A stretch of 64,000 bases of DNA from Liopterus haemorrhoidalis (GCA_963971575.1 OZ020612.1:248001-312000), one strand, 5' to 3'. Numbered from the stretch's first letter, positions 9,715 to 19,994 are shown. Notes: generated from the letters alone by a model not told the origin. Program-made: numbers and translations.

Positions 9715-10310
9715 ATAGAATGAAAATATAATTCCAACATTCCAACTGGTTATTAAAATTACGCTCTTAAAAAATAAATGCTACATTTTCCAAAATATAA
9801 CTAGAATTTTGACAAAATAATTTAAAGAAAATAAAAATGGAAAAAAAAACAAAAAATAAAATGTTCTCCTCTGCCCGGGAGCGAATTCTGGGTAGCTAGC
9901 GGGCATGCTAACCATTAGACCATGATACGTTTTCTAGTCTAGTGTGTTACATAACTATAACTTTTGTAAATCGTCAACCAAAAAAAAACAAAAAATGCGT
10001 TATTTTTCGAAAACATAATCTGATCAAAAATTCCTGTTGTACTATTCCAGTTCACACCAATGTACATTACTTAGAATTTTTTCATATTTTTAATTTAAAC
10101 AATCTGGGCTACAGGGTGTCGGATATAATTTGTTTTAAACTATTTTGGCAAAAATCGCATCGAAATAATTTATTTTACAAAAATAAATTTTTTATCGCTA
10201 ATCCACGTATTAAGGGCTTTCATTTGATACCCTGATTAGAATTTAACAGACAGACAGATAGATGACAAAATGACGGTATAAGGGTTTTTTGGTCATACCC
10301 ACAAAACCCT
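9715..10310 (-). mobile_element. HINE-B copy, 5' end intact, 3' end cut
   Basis: Read on the minus strand it starts after a T-run with AGGGTTTTGTGGGTATGACC, then the AAAACCCTTATACCGTCATT block, a short GTCT tract, GGGTATCAAATGAAAGCCCT and the CACCCTGTAGCCCA block. It then reaches the tRNA-like segment (9862-9925). The order matches 32050-33083 and 38840-39826. The 3' terminal hairpin is missing; the copy ends near the hAT-type MITE end at 9701. Confidence 0.75.
9862..9925 (-). repeat. tRNA-like segment within HINE-B
   Basis: On the minus strand ATGGTCTAATGGTTAGCATG resembles a tRNA D-arm/box A. GAATTCGCTCCCGGGCAG sits where a T-arm/box B (GGTTCGANTCC) would lie. A corresponding segment is present at about 1035-1090 and 39370-39430. 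It is too degenerate to be a functional tRNA gene. Confidence 0.5.
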
Positions 10311-10319
10311 AAAAATGAA

Positions 10320-10940
10320 CTCAGATGAGGAAACGTGAATAGATCATATATGCCAAGTTTTGAGCAAATATTTCATTGCGAGGTCAATTGAAGAAGAGGT
10401 CAACCCGACTATCAGTGCCCAAAAAGAGACAGCTCTATCAGACAACCTTAACATAATTTAGATTACTGCGCCGTATTCCCTAATCTTATCAGCCAAATGT
10501 GAACGACCTTACAAACATTTTATCAAATATTTTTTATATTTTAGAAATGTAAAAAATTAAAAGCATACATTTAAATATTTATCATTTATAAATGTAAATT
10601 TTTAATGCATGTTCTTAGCATTTCATATGAGTAACATTTTTGTGACATTTTTTCCCCCGCAATAGAAAATTAAGAAAGTATATAATATGTCGTTCATTTG
10701 GTCCGAGCCCTTTTTTCCAATTCATTTGTTGGGTGGTTTATGGCGACCAGTCCTTATGTTACAAATCACCGAACATCGACTCAATCTCAACCCAATCCTT
10801 ACAGAAAAATATTGTAATTATTTTGATATACGAGTATAGTCCACACAAAGGAGCTATGACCCATGAATTTCAAAAATGGATGCCATTATATATTTGGTGA
10901 AGTTATTCTAAGAAGTATCACACGGAAAATGAGAAGTAAA
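10320..10940. other. Unassigned spacer
   Basis: No recognisable gene, RNA or transposon terminus was seen between the HINE-B 5' end and a HINE-B 3' fragment. Confidence 0.3.
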
Positions 10941-10942
10941 AG

Positions 10943-10992
10943 ATTGATGTGAAGTGTGGATTTTCATACATTTGAGAATTTTGCAGGTACCT
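10943..10992 (-). mobile_element. HINE-B 3' terminus fragment
   Basis: TTGATGTGAAGTGTGGATTT with CATACATTTGAGAATTTTGC and AGGTAC is a diverged copy of the HINE-B 3' hairpin and inverted 5' motif. The hairpin stem carries mismatches. Confidence 0.55.
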
Positions 10993-11350
10993 CGAAATTG
11001 ACTCAAACTGTGGTGCTGTTTTAGAGGAAAAGGTCTTAATATGGGCCCCAAAGAAAATCTACTGATATAGTTAACATCATCTTTCGGCAATAGCTTAAAA
11101 CACTACCTTTCTTTCACAAATTTTACAAATTTAGTGCAGTTGAGTTCTAGTTCCGTTAGAAACGAATTACAATAAATGTGTTTGCTTAATTGTGATTCAT
11201 TTATTAAGTTAAATTGTTGTTATAAGAATGGGCAAGATTTTTATTCCATCTGCTTGTTATTTATACTTGAATCAGTTGTATTGTGATCGAAGTATATTGT
11301 AGAAATATAAAAATAAAAACACTAGGTTAAGTTTCACAAATTCTTTAATA

Positions 11351-11386
11351 CTTGATACGTATTTCAGCTGATATGCCATTATCAAG
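11351..11386 (-). ncRNA. Possible degenerate hammerhead-like motif in PLE 3' region
   Basis: On the minus strand the motif is closed by CTTGATA/TATCAAG and contains TTGATAA (compare CUGANGA) and GCTGAAATACGTATC (compare GAAA then stem III and UH). PLE ends are known to carry hammerhead ribozymes, but box 1 deviates at its first base and stem II is weak. It is probably a decayed copy. Confidence 0.25.
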
Positions 11387-11481
11387 AGTTTCTTACAAAC
11401 TAACAAATACAAAAATTATTTTCTATTATATAGTTATTCAGGTAAATATTTATGGTTGAAAGCAGATCAAGGGTCAATATA

Positions 11482-12237
11482 TTATATTCTAATTTTCAGT
11501 AAAGGACTATTGTATAATATTAGTTGCTCATTCATTAAGGGAATTCCTGATTGTAAATTTTTATGATTTTCCAAATGTTCAAATAAAGTAAATTTCTGGT
11601 TGTTGTTGTTAATGTGAATGACCGAACAATCTTCTATTTCGCAATTGTGGTTATTAGTGATGAGATGTTTTGCGTTTGAGGAATTGGGTTTACGGTTTTT
11701 ATGGGCTCTTAGGTGTTCTTTGGATCTAGTTTCGAATTGTCTCTGTGTTTTCCCAATATAAATGTGCTCACAATCTTGGCACTAAATTTTATAAATACCA
11801 CTTTTTTCTTTGAGTTTTATATTATCTATTTTATTATTTACTAAGAAATTTTTAACGGTTTTTTTATTGTAAAATGCTGGTGAAATATTATAATTTTTGA
11901 GCATATTGCCAATTTTGTAGCTAATCTTACCTAAAAATGAGATTTTTTTAAAATTTTCGACGGAAGGACTTATGATACTGTAGCAAAAATTAAGTAGTTT
12001 CTTTCTTTGTTTTCTTAATAAAATTCTATCTATGTCTATTCTTGAATAACCATTGTTGCAAGCAATTTTGAAAATGGTATTTAATTCTCTATCGAAACAA
12101 GATTCAGAGAGTGGGATTTTTAGTAATCTATCTATGAAACTGTTAAAAGCAGCCATTTTTGTACTGTAAGGATATTGGGAATTGAAGGGAATAATCGAAT
12201 CGGAGTACGTAGGTTTCCTAAAGTTATATTGTGTTAC
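11482..12237 (-). pseudogene. PLE reverse transcriptase end plus GIY-YIG endonuclease, one in-frame stop
   Basis: From the 5' side it reads FRKPTYSDSIIPFNSQYPYS, then KMAAFNSFIDRLLKIPL, typical of the Penelope RT end, and NNGYSRIDIDRILLRKQRKK. The endonuclease follows: SGIYKI, a TAG stop (11780-11782), then CQDCEHIYIGKTQRQFETRS and KEHLRAHKNRK, with AKHLITNNHNCEIED later. GIY, YIG, the catalytic Arg region and a downstream Glu are all visible. Apart from the single TAG the frame is open to a TAA at 11482. The endonuclease normally nicks target DNA for retrotransposition. This copy is inactive because of truncation and the stop. Confidence 0.85.
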
Positions 12238-12362
12238 CAGGAGCTACTGCCTCACTTAATCTCAAAAAAGTCAAACATTAATTTAGATTGCCATGTGCAA
12301 TTTTGGAAATATGGGCTCCTCGCGAGATCTAATTATGGGCCAGGGTACATATTCATTTTTTT

Positions 12363-12572
12363 CCAGCTGTTGTCGACATGGACGTTGATGAAATAGGGCA
12401 TCAAAGTCCGGATGATGAAGATACAGCTTGCATGTTTTGTGACGATTGTTTTTTACAGGATCAAAGGGGCGAGCTTTGGGTTCGGTGCCTAAATTGCAAT
12501 ATGTGGGCACATGAACAATGAATGCTCCGGGACAGAAAAAGATTTGTATGAATATGATTTTTGTCAGTAATC
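12363..12572 (+). pseudogene. Transposase C-terminal PHD-like zinc cluster
   Basis: Translation gives DEDTACMFCDDCFLQDQRGE, then LWVRCLNCNMWAHEQ and a stop. A shifted frame gives SGTEKDLYEYDFC. The C-x2-C...W-x-x-C-x2-C-x-x-W-x-H-x-x-(C) spacing is the PHD-like tail found on insect pogo/Tigger-type and some other DDE transposases. The rest of the transposase was not found. The last Cys is replaced by a stop and the frame shifts. Confidence 0.55.
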
Positions 12573-12612
12573 AATTGTTTAATTATTACTTTGAGTTTGT
12601 ATCTTATTTAAT

Positions 12613-13319
12613 AAAATTAATTTTGAGCTATGACGGTATGACAATAAATAAAAATAAAACGAAAGTTATGGTATTAGGAACAGATGAAATCATAAATATA
12701 AAAATAGACGACATTAATATTGAACAGGTTAAAAATTTCAAATACTTAGGAATAGAGATAAGAGAGGATGGAAAACAAGAAATGGAGATAAATACAAGAA
12801 TAGAGAAGACAACAAAACTTTACTTTGACATAAAGAATACACTCATCAATAGGAAAGAAATAAGAAGAACCACAAAAATAAACGTATTCAAAGCTATATA
12901 CAGACCTGTACTGACTTTTGGCTGTGAGACCTGGACGCTTTCGAGAAGAGAAAAGAGTCAAATACAAGCTTTGGAGATGAAGTATTTAAGAAGAGTAAAG
13001 GGTGTGACTAAGATGGATAAAATCAGAAATACAGATATAAGAAAAGAACTCGATATAGAACCGATTGAACAATTTATAGAAAACAGACAACTGGCCTGGT
13101 GGAGACACATGCAAAGACTGCAAGACACAAGACAAGTGAAGCAGATCTGGGAGACCAGAACGTACAGAAAGCAAAGAATAGGAAGACCGAGAAATACATG
13201 GGACAGAACAGTAAAAGGGATAATAGAGAAAAGAGGAAAAACGATTATAGAAGCTAAAAGAATGACAAGAAACAAAAAAGACTGGGCAAAATTCGTACAT
13301 AAACCCGTACTGCCATAAT
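12613..13319 (+). pseudogene. RTE-like LINE reverse transcriptase C-terminus
   Basis: The frame is open for about 235 codons to a stop at 13316-13318. It carries NKNKTKVMVLGTDE, KNFKYLGIEIREDGKQEMEI, YRPVLTFGCETWTLSRREKS, LEMKYLRRVKGVTKMDKIRN, LAWWRHMQRL and IGRPRNTWDRTVKGI, in the order seen after the catalytic YxDD of RTE-like elements. The polymerase core and endonuclease are missing. A short 3' region runs into a (TA)n tract. ORF callers may start it at 12518, but that extension has no similarity to the family. Confidence 0.8.
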
Positions 13320-13380
13320 ATAGAAAAGAAAGAGAAAACAAAGAAATACAGCCTACACTATACTATGGTAGAAGGCTTTT

Positions 13381-13383
<3 letters not shown>

Positions 13384-13451
<68 letters not shown>
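13384..13451. repeat. (TA)n microsatellite
   Basis: About 68 bases of alternating TA immediately follow the 3' region of the LINE fragment and may derive from its tail. A shorter (TA)n lies at 13511-13533. Confidence 0.95.
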
Positions 13452-13453
<2 letters not shown>

Positions 13454-13503
13454 AGGAAATAAAAATCGTCAAGAACCGTCAAGTTTTCGTCAAGAACAAC
13501 AAT

Positions 13504-13539
<36 letters not shown>

Positions 13540-14120
13540 GAGCTACCTAATTTAATGAGGGCACATATTTCATACATTCAATACTGATTCGAACATTTTA
13601 CATATTTTCATAGTTGGATCACGTTAATTTTCTATTTTTCGAAAAAATGTAATTTTGAATATTATATATAAGTCTTTAGGCTAAATGTATGCTAATTCTA
13701 AGATCATTTCTTCAAAAACAAAAAATTATCCAGAAAAAAACAAAGGGGGGGGGGCTTATTAGGACCTTCTCCTCTGTATATAGTTCATCATTACACTAGC
13801 ATGGAAATAAACTTCTAACTTTCTAAATGAAATGAGTTAGAAAAGTAGGCCTTTTTCCTAACTGTAGAGAAAAAAACATCACTGCGTGATAAGATTTGAT
13901 ATTTAATAAAAGAAAATGGAAGTATATGGTGCAGACAAAAGTGAAGCATAGAGCTTGTGCCCAAGAAGAGATAGATAGATACAGAGGGATGTAGGAGGAA
14001 GTCTGTTGTTGAAAGCGAAAGAGTTTTAAAGTTGATCGATCGAAAGCTCGGACACGTGGCATGTGTCCTAAAAGTTCGTCCTGGCGAGCGGCTTCGGCGA
14101 CTTGAGCCCCGGACCAACTG
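13540..14120. other. Unassigned spacer
   Basis: AT-rich with GGGGGGGGG at 13745. A GC-richer patch (14040-14115, with GGCGAGCGGCTTCGGCGACT) precedes the repeat at 14123. No gene was recognised. Confidence 0.3.
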
Positions 14121-14122
14121 CA

Positions 14123-14210
14123 ATTACATTACCAACTTTTATTACTTGATTTCATGTGGTTATTATTTGGGAGCTCGAGACGATGAAATTATTTTTTGAT
14201 AATCGAACTT
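14123..14210 (+). repeat. Direct repeat, copy 1 (partner 15571-15658)
   Basis: TTTTATTACTTGATTTCATG, GTTATTATT, GACGATGAAATTATTTTTTG and TAATCGAACTT recur at 15571-15658 with few differences. Both copies follow a GC-rich patch with GCGGCG or CGGCTTCGGCGA. The unit is unclassified. Confidence 0.6.
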
Positions 14211-14835
14211 GGGAGAGAAAAGTTTAGGAAAGATAAATTGCATTGAATCGCCAGTTCAAATGAACTCTGATTTCAGTTTGTGTGCAGGTGTGTCGTGAGA
14301 CGATCACCACCAAAACCAGAGGGAGGGGGGGGGGGGTAATGGGGCAATTCCCTTAAGACTTGTTTTGATAAAAGAAAATTTTATAATAAGTTCATAAATC
14401 AATATGTATAGTTTCAGATATTTTTATATCTTCAATCATTTGAAAACAAAAATCAACTATGTAAATTTTTATTTTTAAATTTATATTAAACTTTTGTATG
14501 ATTCCACCATAAGCGGCTAGTTAGAGAAAAAGCACAAGCTAGTTTTAAATGATAAGTAATGGGCGAAGCGCCACCTCATTCTCTCAAAACGTAACTTTTA
14601 CGATTATCTTTTTAAAAAATTTTATTCAAAACTGAAATTAGTATAAGTATTTGATAAGTATTCATTCTAGAATTTAAGTATTTTTTAATAAGTGTTTAAA
14701 GGAAACTGCATGACAAAAATCGCGACAATTTTAAATAAAAAAAAAGTCGTGAAAGTGAAACAAATGCAACGGCAGTAAACTCTCAAATGATAGATGCATC
14801 ATATCAAGTCGCAAAATTTGCCTCTCCAGTTACTA

Positions 14836-15226
14836 CACTCTAAAAAAAGTGTTAAAAAGACTTCATGGTACACTGATACATGAACTTTTAGTGTACTATG
14901 AAGTCCGTCCTTTTTGTGTTAATTATTTTATTACTTATAAATTACTACTACTAAATTAAATTACTTTTTTTTTTTTGTTAAATTTAATGTAAAGTTAATA
15001 CTTACATACTGGTTAAGTTATAATGTTAGAAAACAAGTAGTGTTAAATTTAACACTGAAGAGTAATATTTCATAAAAAAAAAAACACTATCTGAATAAAT
15101 GAAGATTTACACGGTGATTTAGTTTAAATAGTGAACTTTTTACTTTTTTTAAATTAAAATTTTAACACTAAAATTTTAACCAAACTGAGAATGAACTTCC
15201 ACACATGAATTTTGCTGTGTAGGTAC
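14836..15226. repeat. Hairpin-rich AT repeat, possible MITE
   Basis: CTCTAAAAAAAGTGTTAAAA opens a segment with an internal hairpin (GACTTCATGGTACACT against AGTGTACTATGAAGTC). It ends with TTTGCTGTGTAG. Several AGTGTTAA/TTAACACT motifs are inverted within it. No clean duplication was found. Confidence 0.4.
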
Positions 15227-15239
15227 TGCGAATCAAGCC

Positions 15240-15570
15240 CAGTTTATGCTTTTTTTTAACTTCATATGTAAGCATTAAATGATGTTGAGCCTGGTTTGAA
15301 ATAGGCCCATAACATATGGTATTGCATGGACATAAAGATAAGTACAAAGGGGTGTCACGGTTCTGAATATCTATTTATAATAAACACAACTAAGACAGTC
15401 CTATGATGTTATGCTGGTGATATGAATATATTATAAGCGAGGCTCTACTCCCGCACTAAGCTAAGATCGCAGGCTGCCTCCGCCATTGCTGGCGGTGGTT
15501 ATGTGGGGGGGGGGGCGGTGTGCGATGACTGTTTTTGGCGATGACCCGCGGCGAAAGCTCCCAACACTGC
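15240..15570. other. Unassigned spacer with G-run
   Basis: It contains a GC-rich patch near 15470-15560 including a run of ten Gs. I see no coding pattern. Confidence 0.3.
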
Positions 15571-15658
15571 AGTAATTAAATAACAAAGTTTTATTGCTTG
15601 ATTTGATGTGATTATTATTGGACGAGATGAAATTATTTTTTGTTAATCGAACTTTGCA
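15571..15658 (+). repeat. Direct repeat, copy 2 (partner 14123-14210)
   Basis: See copy 1. Here the block reads TTTTATTGCTTGATTTGATG, GACGAGATGAAATTATTTTT and TTAATCGAACTT. Confidence 0.6.
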
Positions 15659-16028
15659 GCAACTTGTATTTATAGAAGGAAAATAGGATTAACAACGAAA
15701 AAATCTTTTATTGTCAGATAATATTATTACGTTTTATTTTCTCAACAAAAGAAAGAAAAATGTTGAGAAATTAATAAATGACATTTATAGAATTCAGTAA
15801 CACATTGTTCTCGCTCTCGCTAAACAGGGCCGGGCTTCTCGGAAATACCGGGCCCTAATTACACTATCAGCTGCGGGCTCCTCATATCACTATTCAATTT
15901 ATTTACGTAAATATTTACATTTATTATTTCTTTATACAAGGTATTTACACTCTATAGTTCTAATTTGACGATATGCATATATAAGAAACCATATTTGGTT
16001 TTAAAGAGTGAGCCTTAAAAATAAAAAA

Positions 16029-16782
16029 TCAGCTGTGGCCACCACAAGACCAACCGCTATCACAAAGTACTTGTATAAAATACATTCTAGCAGCAGAGTA
16101 GAAATAACTTGGCCCAATATTTTCTAACAGATATATTATTTATCATGACCATGGAAACGTTACATATAAGTATGAAAAAATATGTACTTGGAAAAAAATT
16201 CGAAAATTTTTTCGACTTTTTGAGAAGGAGTGTTATGTAGGTATAAAAAAGAATTTTATTTCTTTCATTTTCCTCTCTCCGCGTTACTGGAAAAATGAAG
16301 ATACACCAGAAGGCAAACAGAACAAAAATGTAGAAAAAAATTTTAAAAATGTTTCGTTTTATCAAAAAATACCTCAAATAAAAGTTGTTAGCTATTGCTT
16401 TTTTAGCAACTTTTGTTAATATTTTTTTTTTCAAAATTTTTTTTGTTTATGAAATATTCGCAAAAATCTTAAAACCGATACGACTAAACTCCTATTTCTA
16501 GTCAACCGATTTTTACCAAAAGTTGATCAACTCGTGAATTGATGTCAAAGCTTAAATATGAAGTTTCATAAAAATCCTTTTAGCCGAATTTGCTCTGCAC
16601 GTATACATAGACAGACAGACGAACAGACAGACAGACAGAGAGACGGACAGACAGACCGATAGACATCATGCTAAAAATAGCCAAAACGTTATGTAGGGAC
16701 CTCAATTCGTGGAGATCCATCGAAATCTCGAAATGTCAAAATCGGTATGATCACAATACCCTTATATATGTTGGTGGTCGGT
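16029..16782 (-). mobile_element. HINE-A copy 2, full length
   Basis: A 754-bp copy with all landmarks. Left (own 3' end): TCAGCTGTGGCCACCACA hairpin. Internal: AACGTTACATATAAGTATGA, CTCAAATAAAAGTTGTTAGC, AGTTGATCAACTCGTG, GCCGAATTTGCTCTGCACG and a GACA tract (16611-16665). Then the conserved block CATCATGCTAAAAATAG to GGTATGATCACAATACC, and the 5' end TATATATGTTGGTGGTCGGT with an A-run. Confidence 0.88.
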
Positions 16783-16929
16783 AAAAATTTTGTATTGTGT
16801 TTTGTACACTTTATTTTTAATGTCAATTTTTCTTTTTGACATTTAGATTTTGACTGCCAACATAAAACATGAAATAATCACGAAGCTCATTACGATTTGA
16901 GAAATAAAAAATCCGCGGTCGGTAAAAAT

Positions 16930-17390
16930 GTATTAATATTCGATTTATACCTAATTTGCATAGTATTTACTTTCAAAATCAATACAGTTCTTTTATTCAG
17001 ATTATTAAATGAGACACATATTATTGATATTGCATTGTTTTATTGATATTATAAATATTATAGAGATTTTGGTTTAGTGCGAGGCTTGATTAAATGAAAA
17101 TAGTTGAGACCGACTCTGGCTCTAGGAACAGTGAATGCTCCGAGATAAAGTGTGTCTGTGATTTCGCTGATGAGATTTGAAAATGCCTGAAATCTAAATC
17201 GAATAAACAACGTATAAAATACATTGATGATGCGGTGTTGAAAGATCTTTGCGGGCGGAATATGGAAAGTTGCGGAGCGCTTTAGCGCTTTTCAATCAGC
17301 AGTGAAACATCGCTCGTAAAAAGTGACATAGGTGTTTGTGGTAGAAGCAGCTGCATACCGGCGCCGTCTTCATATTAGAGAGGCATTCTC
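16930..17390. other. Unassigned stretch, GC rising towards a CCG repeat
   Basis: The last 150 bases are less AT-rich (GCGGGCGGAATATG, GCGGAGCGCTTTAGCGC) and could be part of an untranslated exon, but no protein or splice signal can be assigned. Confidence 0.25.
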
Positions 17391-17432
17391 TCGCCGCCGC
17401 CGCCGCCGCCGCCACCGCCTCCGCCGCCTCAA
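17391..17432. repeat. (CCG)n trinucleotide repeat
   Basis: CGCCGCCGCCGCCGCCGCCA with CCGCCTCCGCCGCCTC. It generates an Arg-rich ORF (17332-17532 plus) that I do not regard as a gene. Confidence 0.9.
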
Positions 17433-17734
17433 ATTGTGTATAAATTATATTATAAGCGGAATTGTGTCGGAAGGCAGTAGTCGCAGTGGAATTGGGTTAA
17501 ACACAATTAGTCGCTATTTGATTTACTATTAGCATGCGAACAAAGAGACCAGCTCTGCAGGCCCCATGTTTCTCGCTTCTTATTTACTTAAACAACTCCG
17601 ACTAAACTTGATTCAATTAAATGAATAGCAAAAACGATGAGCTACAGAATATCATTGTTAAACAATCACGCGACAAACTGACTGTCGCTTCTGCATTATT
17701 CAAAACCAGGACACTCTCTTCTGCACATCCATCC

Positions 17735-17738
<4 letters not shown>

Positions 17739-17766
<28 letters not shown>
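17739..17766. repeat. (TC)n microsatellite
   Basis: About 28 bases of uninterrupted TC dinucleotides. Confidence 0.95.
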
Positions 17767-17771
<5 letters not shown>

Positions 17772-17944
17772 CACACCCGCACATACTTTATAGAGGTATA
17801 AATGTATCAATAAAACCATACCTTCAATATATAGGCTCGCTCATAACTACACCACGACTCAAGACATTCTTTTACATTTTTTTATTTAATATTTAGACAT
17901 AGAGTGATTGCATTTTGTTATGCGAACCGGAAGACAGTTTAAAC

Positions 17945-18373
17945 CAGGGTTTCGAAACGTTATTTTTTTCGTTTTGGTTTTTGTTCCGGTTCAATTAAAA
18001 AAAATAAATATCGATTCGGTTCCAGCAAAAATAACGGTTTTCGGTTCAGTTTCGAGTAATAAATTTTTAAATGCTTTTATTTGTACTAGAAATTTATTTT
18101 CTACTATAATTTAGAAGAACATTTTATTCCTCACTTTGTAATAATCATACCAAGCGCAATTTTTTTTAACCATTTTTCAGTTAAAAAATTTTTTTTCTGC
18201 TCATCAGTTTAAAAAATAATCTTAAATAAAATGTATTTTATATTCACTCCCATAAACATTATCTGAACCGAAATAAACCGATATTTTTTTCAGTTCACTC
18301 CGGTTTTCGTTCGGACAAAAATCGTTTTTTTTTCGATTTTCGGTTTTCGGTTCAGTTCCGGTTCGAAGCCCTG
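17945..18373. mobile_element. 429-bp MITE of GGTTC-repeat type, near-perfect 8-bp duplication
   Basis: The ends are CAGGGTTTCGAAACG and, from the right, CAGGGCTTCGAACCGG. The flanks are GTTTAAAC (17937-17944) and GTTTTAAC (18374-18381), 7 of 8 identical, which fits hAT. The interior has multiple CGGTTTTCGGTTC and CCGGTTCAAT motifs. A second copy starts at 21365. Confidence 0.8.
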
Positions 18374-18533
18374 GTTTTAACTCAAAGCGTATCGTTATGC
18401 AACAAGAAATGTACCGTCTGAATTGAGTTTTGTGTTTTTTTCAGGAAGGGGCAAAATATGAAAGCATATTTTTGAAAATATTTAGTAATTTATTAAATAA
18501 ACTTTCATAAATACAGAACACTATTTAGTCAAA

Positions 18534-18782
18534 TGTCTCAAATAAAAGTTGTTAGTTATTGCTTTTATAGCAACTTTTGTTAAATACATTTTTTCGAAAA
18601 TTTTTTCTGTTGTTAAATATTCGCAAAAATCTTAAAATCGACATGAGTAATCTTCCATTTCTAGTCAACCGAATTTTACCAAAAGTTGATCATCTCGTGC
18701 CATTGATGTCAATAGCTTAAATATGTAGTTTCATAAAAATCCTTTTAGCCGAATTTGCTCTGCACGTGTACACAGACCGACG

Positions 18783-18821
<39 letters not shown>

Positions 18822-18990
18822 GGACACACGGACAGACGAACAGACGGACAGACAGACAGACCGACAGACGTCATGCTAAAAATAGTCGAAACGTTAGGTA
18901 GGGACCTCAATTCGTGGAGATTCATCGAAATCTCGAAATGTCAAAATCGGTATGATCACAATACCTCCCTTATATATGTTGGCGGTCGGT
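18534..18990 (-). mobile_element. HINE-A copy 3, own 3' end missing
   Basis: It begins at GTCTCAAATAAAAGTTGTTA and runs through a long GACA tract (18781-18868) to TATATATGTTGGCGGTCGGT and an A-run. The hairpin end is absent. The GACA tract makes artefactual Cys/Ser/Val-rich ORFs. Confidence 0.82.
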
Positions 18991-18999
18991 AAAAATTTA

Positions 19000-19980
19000 T
19001 AAATTTGAGAACAAAAAGGCATAGGGGAATAAATCACTTAAAAGTGGAGACTCCAGAGAGGGGCCTGTTCCTTACTATGGGCGCCAATGATTGTTATAAT
19101 AATTGTATTGTTAAACAAGAAATTTATAATTAGATCTTTGGTTTGGCAAAATATTTTAGTAGAACGCATTTCGTCTCTACCAGAAAGCACCCGAAAATAA
19201 TTCCGGTGCGTTTCGGGCCGAATACACCGCTTAACAGGGAGCTACGGCAGTTCAAACATAACAATATGAGGTGCTAAATTTAATCGCATTGACATACAAA
19301 AATGGGAACAATGTTGCCAACAAAATTTATTAGCTGCGGTTGTAGACACATACACATGTAAAGGGTCTGAAGTAGTCTCTCTCCCTTTATCTCCGTGCCT
19401 CTGTCGGTCTTTATCTCTGTCTATTGATTGGATTTTCCCTTTGTGTGTATTATATTATCAAGACACATTGTAGTGAGAGATTTTTTGATGGATCCGTTCG
19501 CTTTAGAGCACCTGTTTCCAGAGCCGTGCCCCGATATGTAAATCAAGTTAATTTGCCTGGTGAACTGTAGGGCGGCGTTACTCGCCCGCGACAATTGGCA
19601 CACATGTTCAATTAAGTTTTCCCCACATGGTCACATTTGTTGATGCACAATCATTGCCGGTGACATCTATCAACACATTATGACTTGTTGCAGCGCCTCA
19701 CTAAACCCGACCCACCGCTTCGCATATACATTCTCCGACACACAACTCCGACATCCTACTGCCGTATCCGATTACCGAACTAGTCTCTGTCAATAACTGG
19801 CAGTGTCTCTTGTTGCGGATCGTGTTTGCTCTTCACTTAACCCTCTCAGCATTATTCTTCTCACACTCTTAAATAATCTCTCCGCAGTATCTCGATCTTA
19901 TATCAGATACCAGGCCCGTAACGAGGGTATTAAGCGTCTGTGCTGCGCCTCTGCTTTGCGTTTCTCTTGTATGGACGCTC
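19000..19980. other. Unassigned region
   Basis: This region has a more balanced base composition than its surroundings (for example 19640-19800). No splice-compatible exon or known family was recognised. ORF 19803-20012 plus has no known motif. Confidence 0.3.
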
Positions 19981-19994
19981 ACCCTAAATTCCAT

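Larger units (their letters stand above)
11330..12240 (-). mobile_element. Penelope-like element (PLE), 5'-truncated
   Basis: The minus strand holds the C-terminal third of a PLE protein (end of the reverse transcriptase, linker and GIY-YIG endonuclease) and a 3' region (11330-11481). That region contains a CTTGATA...TATCAAG inverted repeat around GCTGAAATACGTATC, reminiscent of the ribozyme-bearing PLE ends. Upstream of about 12240 the frame meets a stop and homology is lost. Confidence 0.8.

Noticed and set aside
12958..13341. Long minus-strand ORFs opposite the RTE-like LINE fragment
   Set aside because: They are antisense shadows of the reverse transcriptase reading frame. Their Ser/Phe/Leu-rich composition reflects the Lys/Arg-rich sense strand.
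16029..16782. HINE-A as a classical TIR transposon (for example mariner or PIF)
   Set aside because: The inverted motif is terminal at one end but lies inside a hairpin at the other. No consistent TA, TTA or 8-bp duplication flanks the copies, and the empty site shows none.
17332..17532. Arginine-rich ORF that could suggest a DNA-binding protein
   Set aside because: The basic stretch is a translated (CCG)n repeat with no domain around it.
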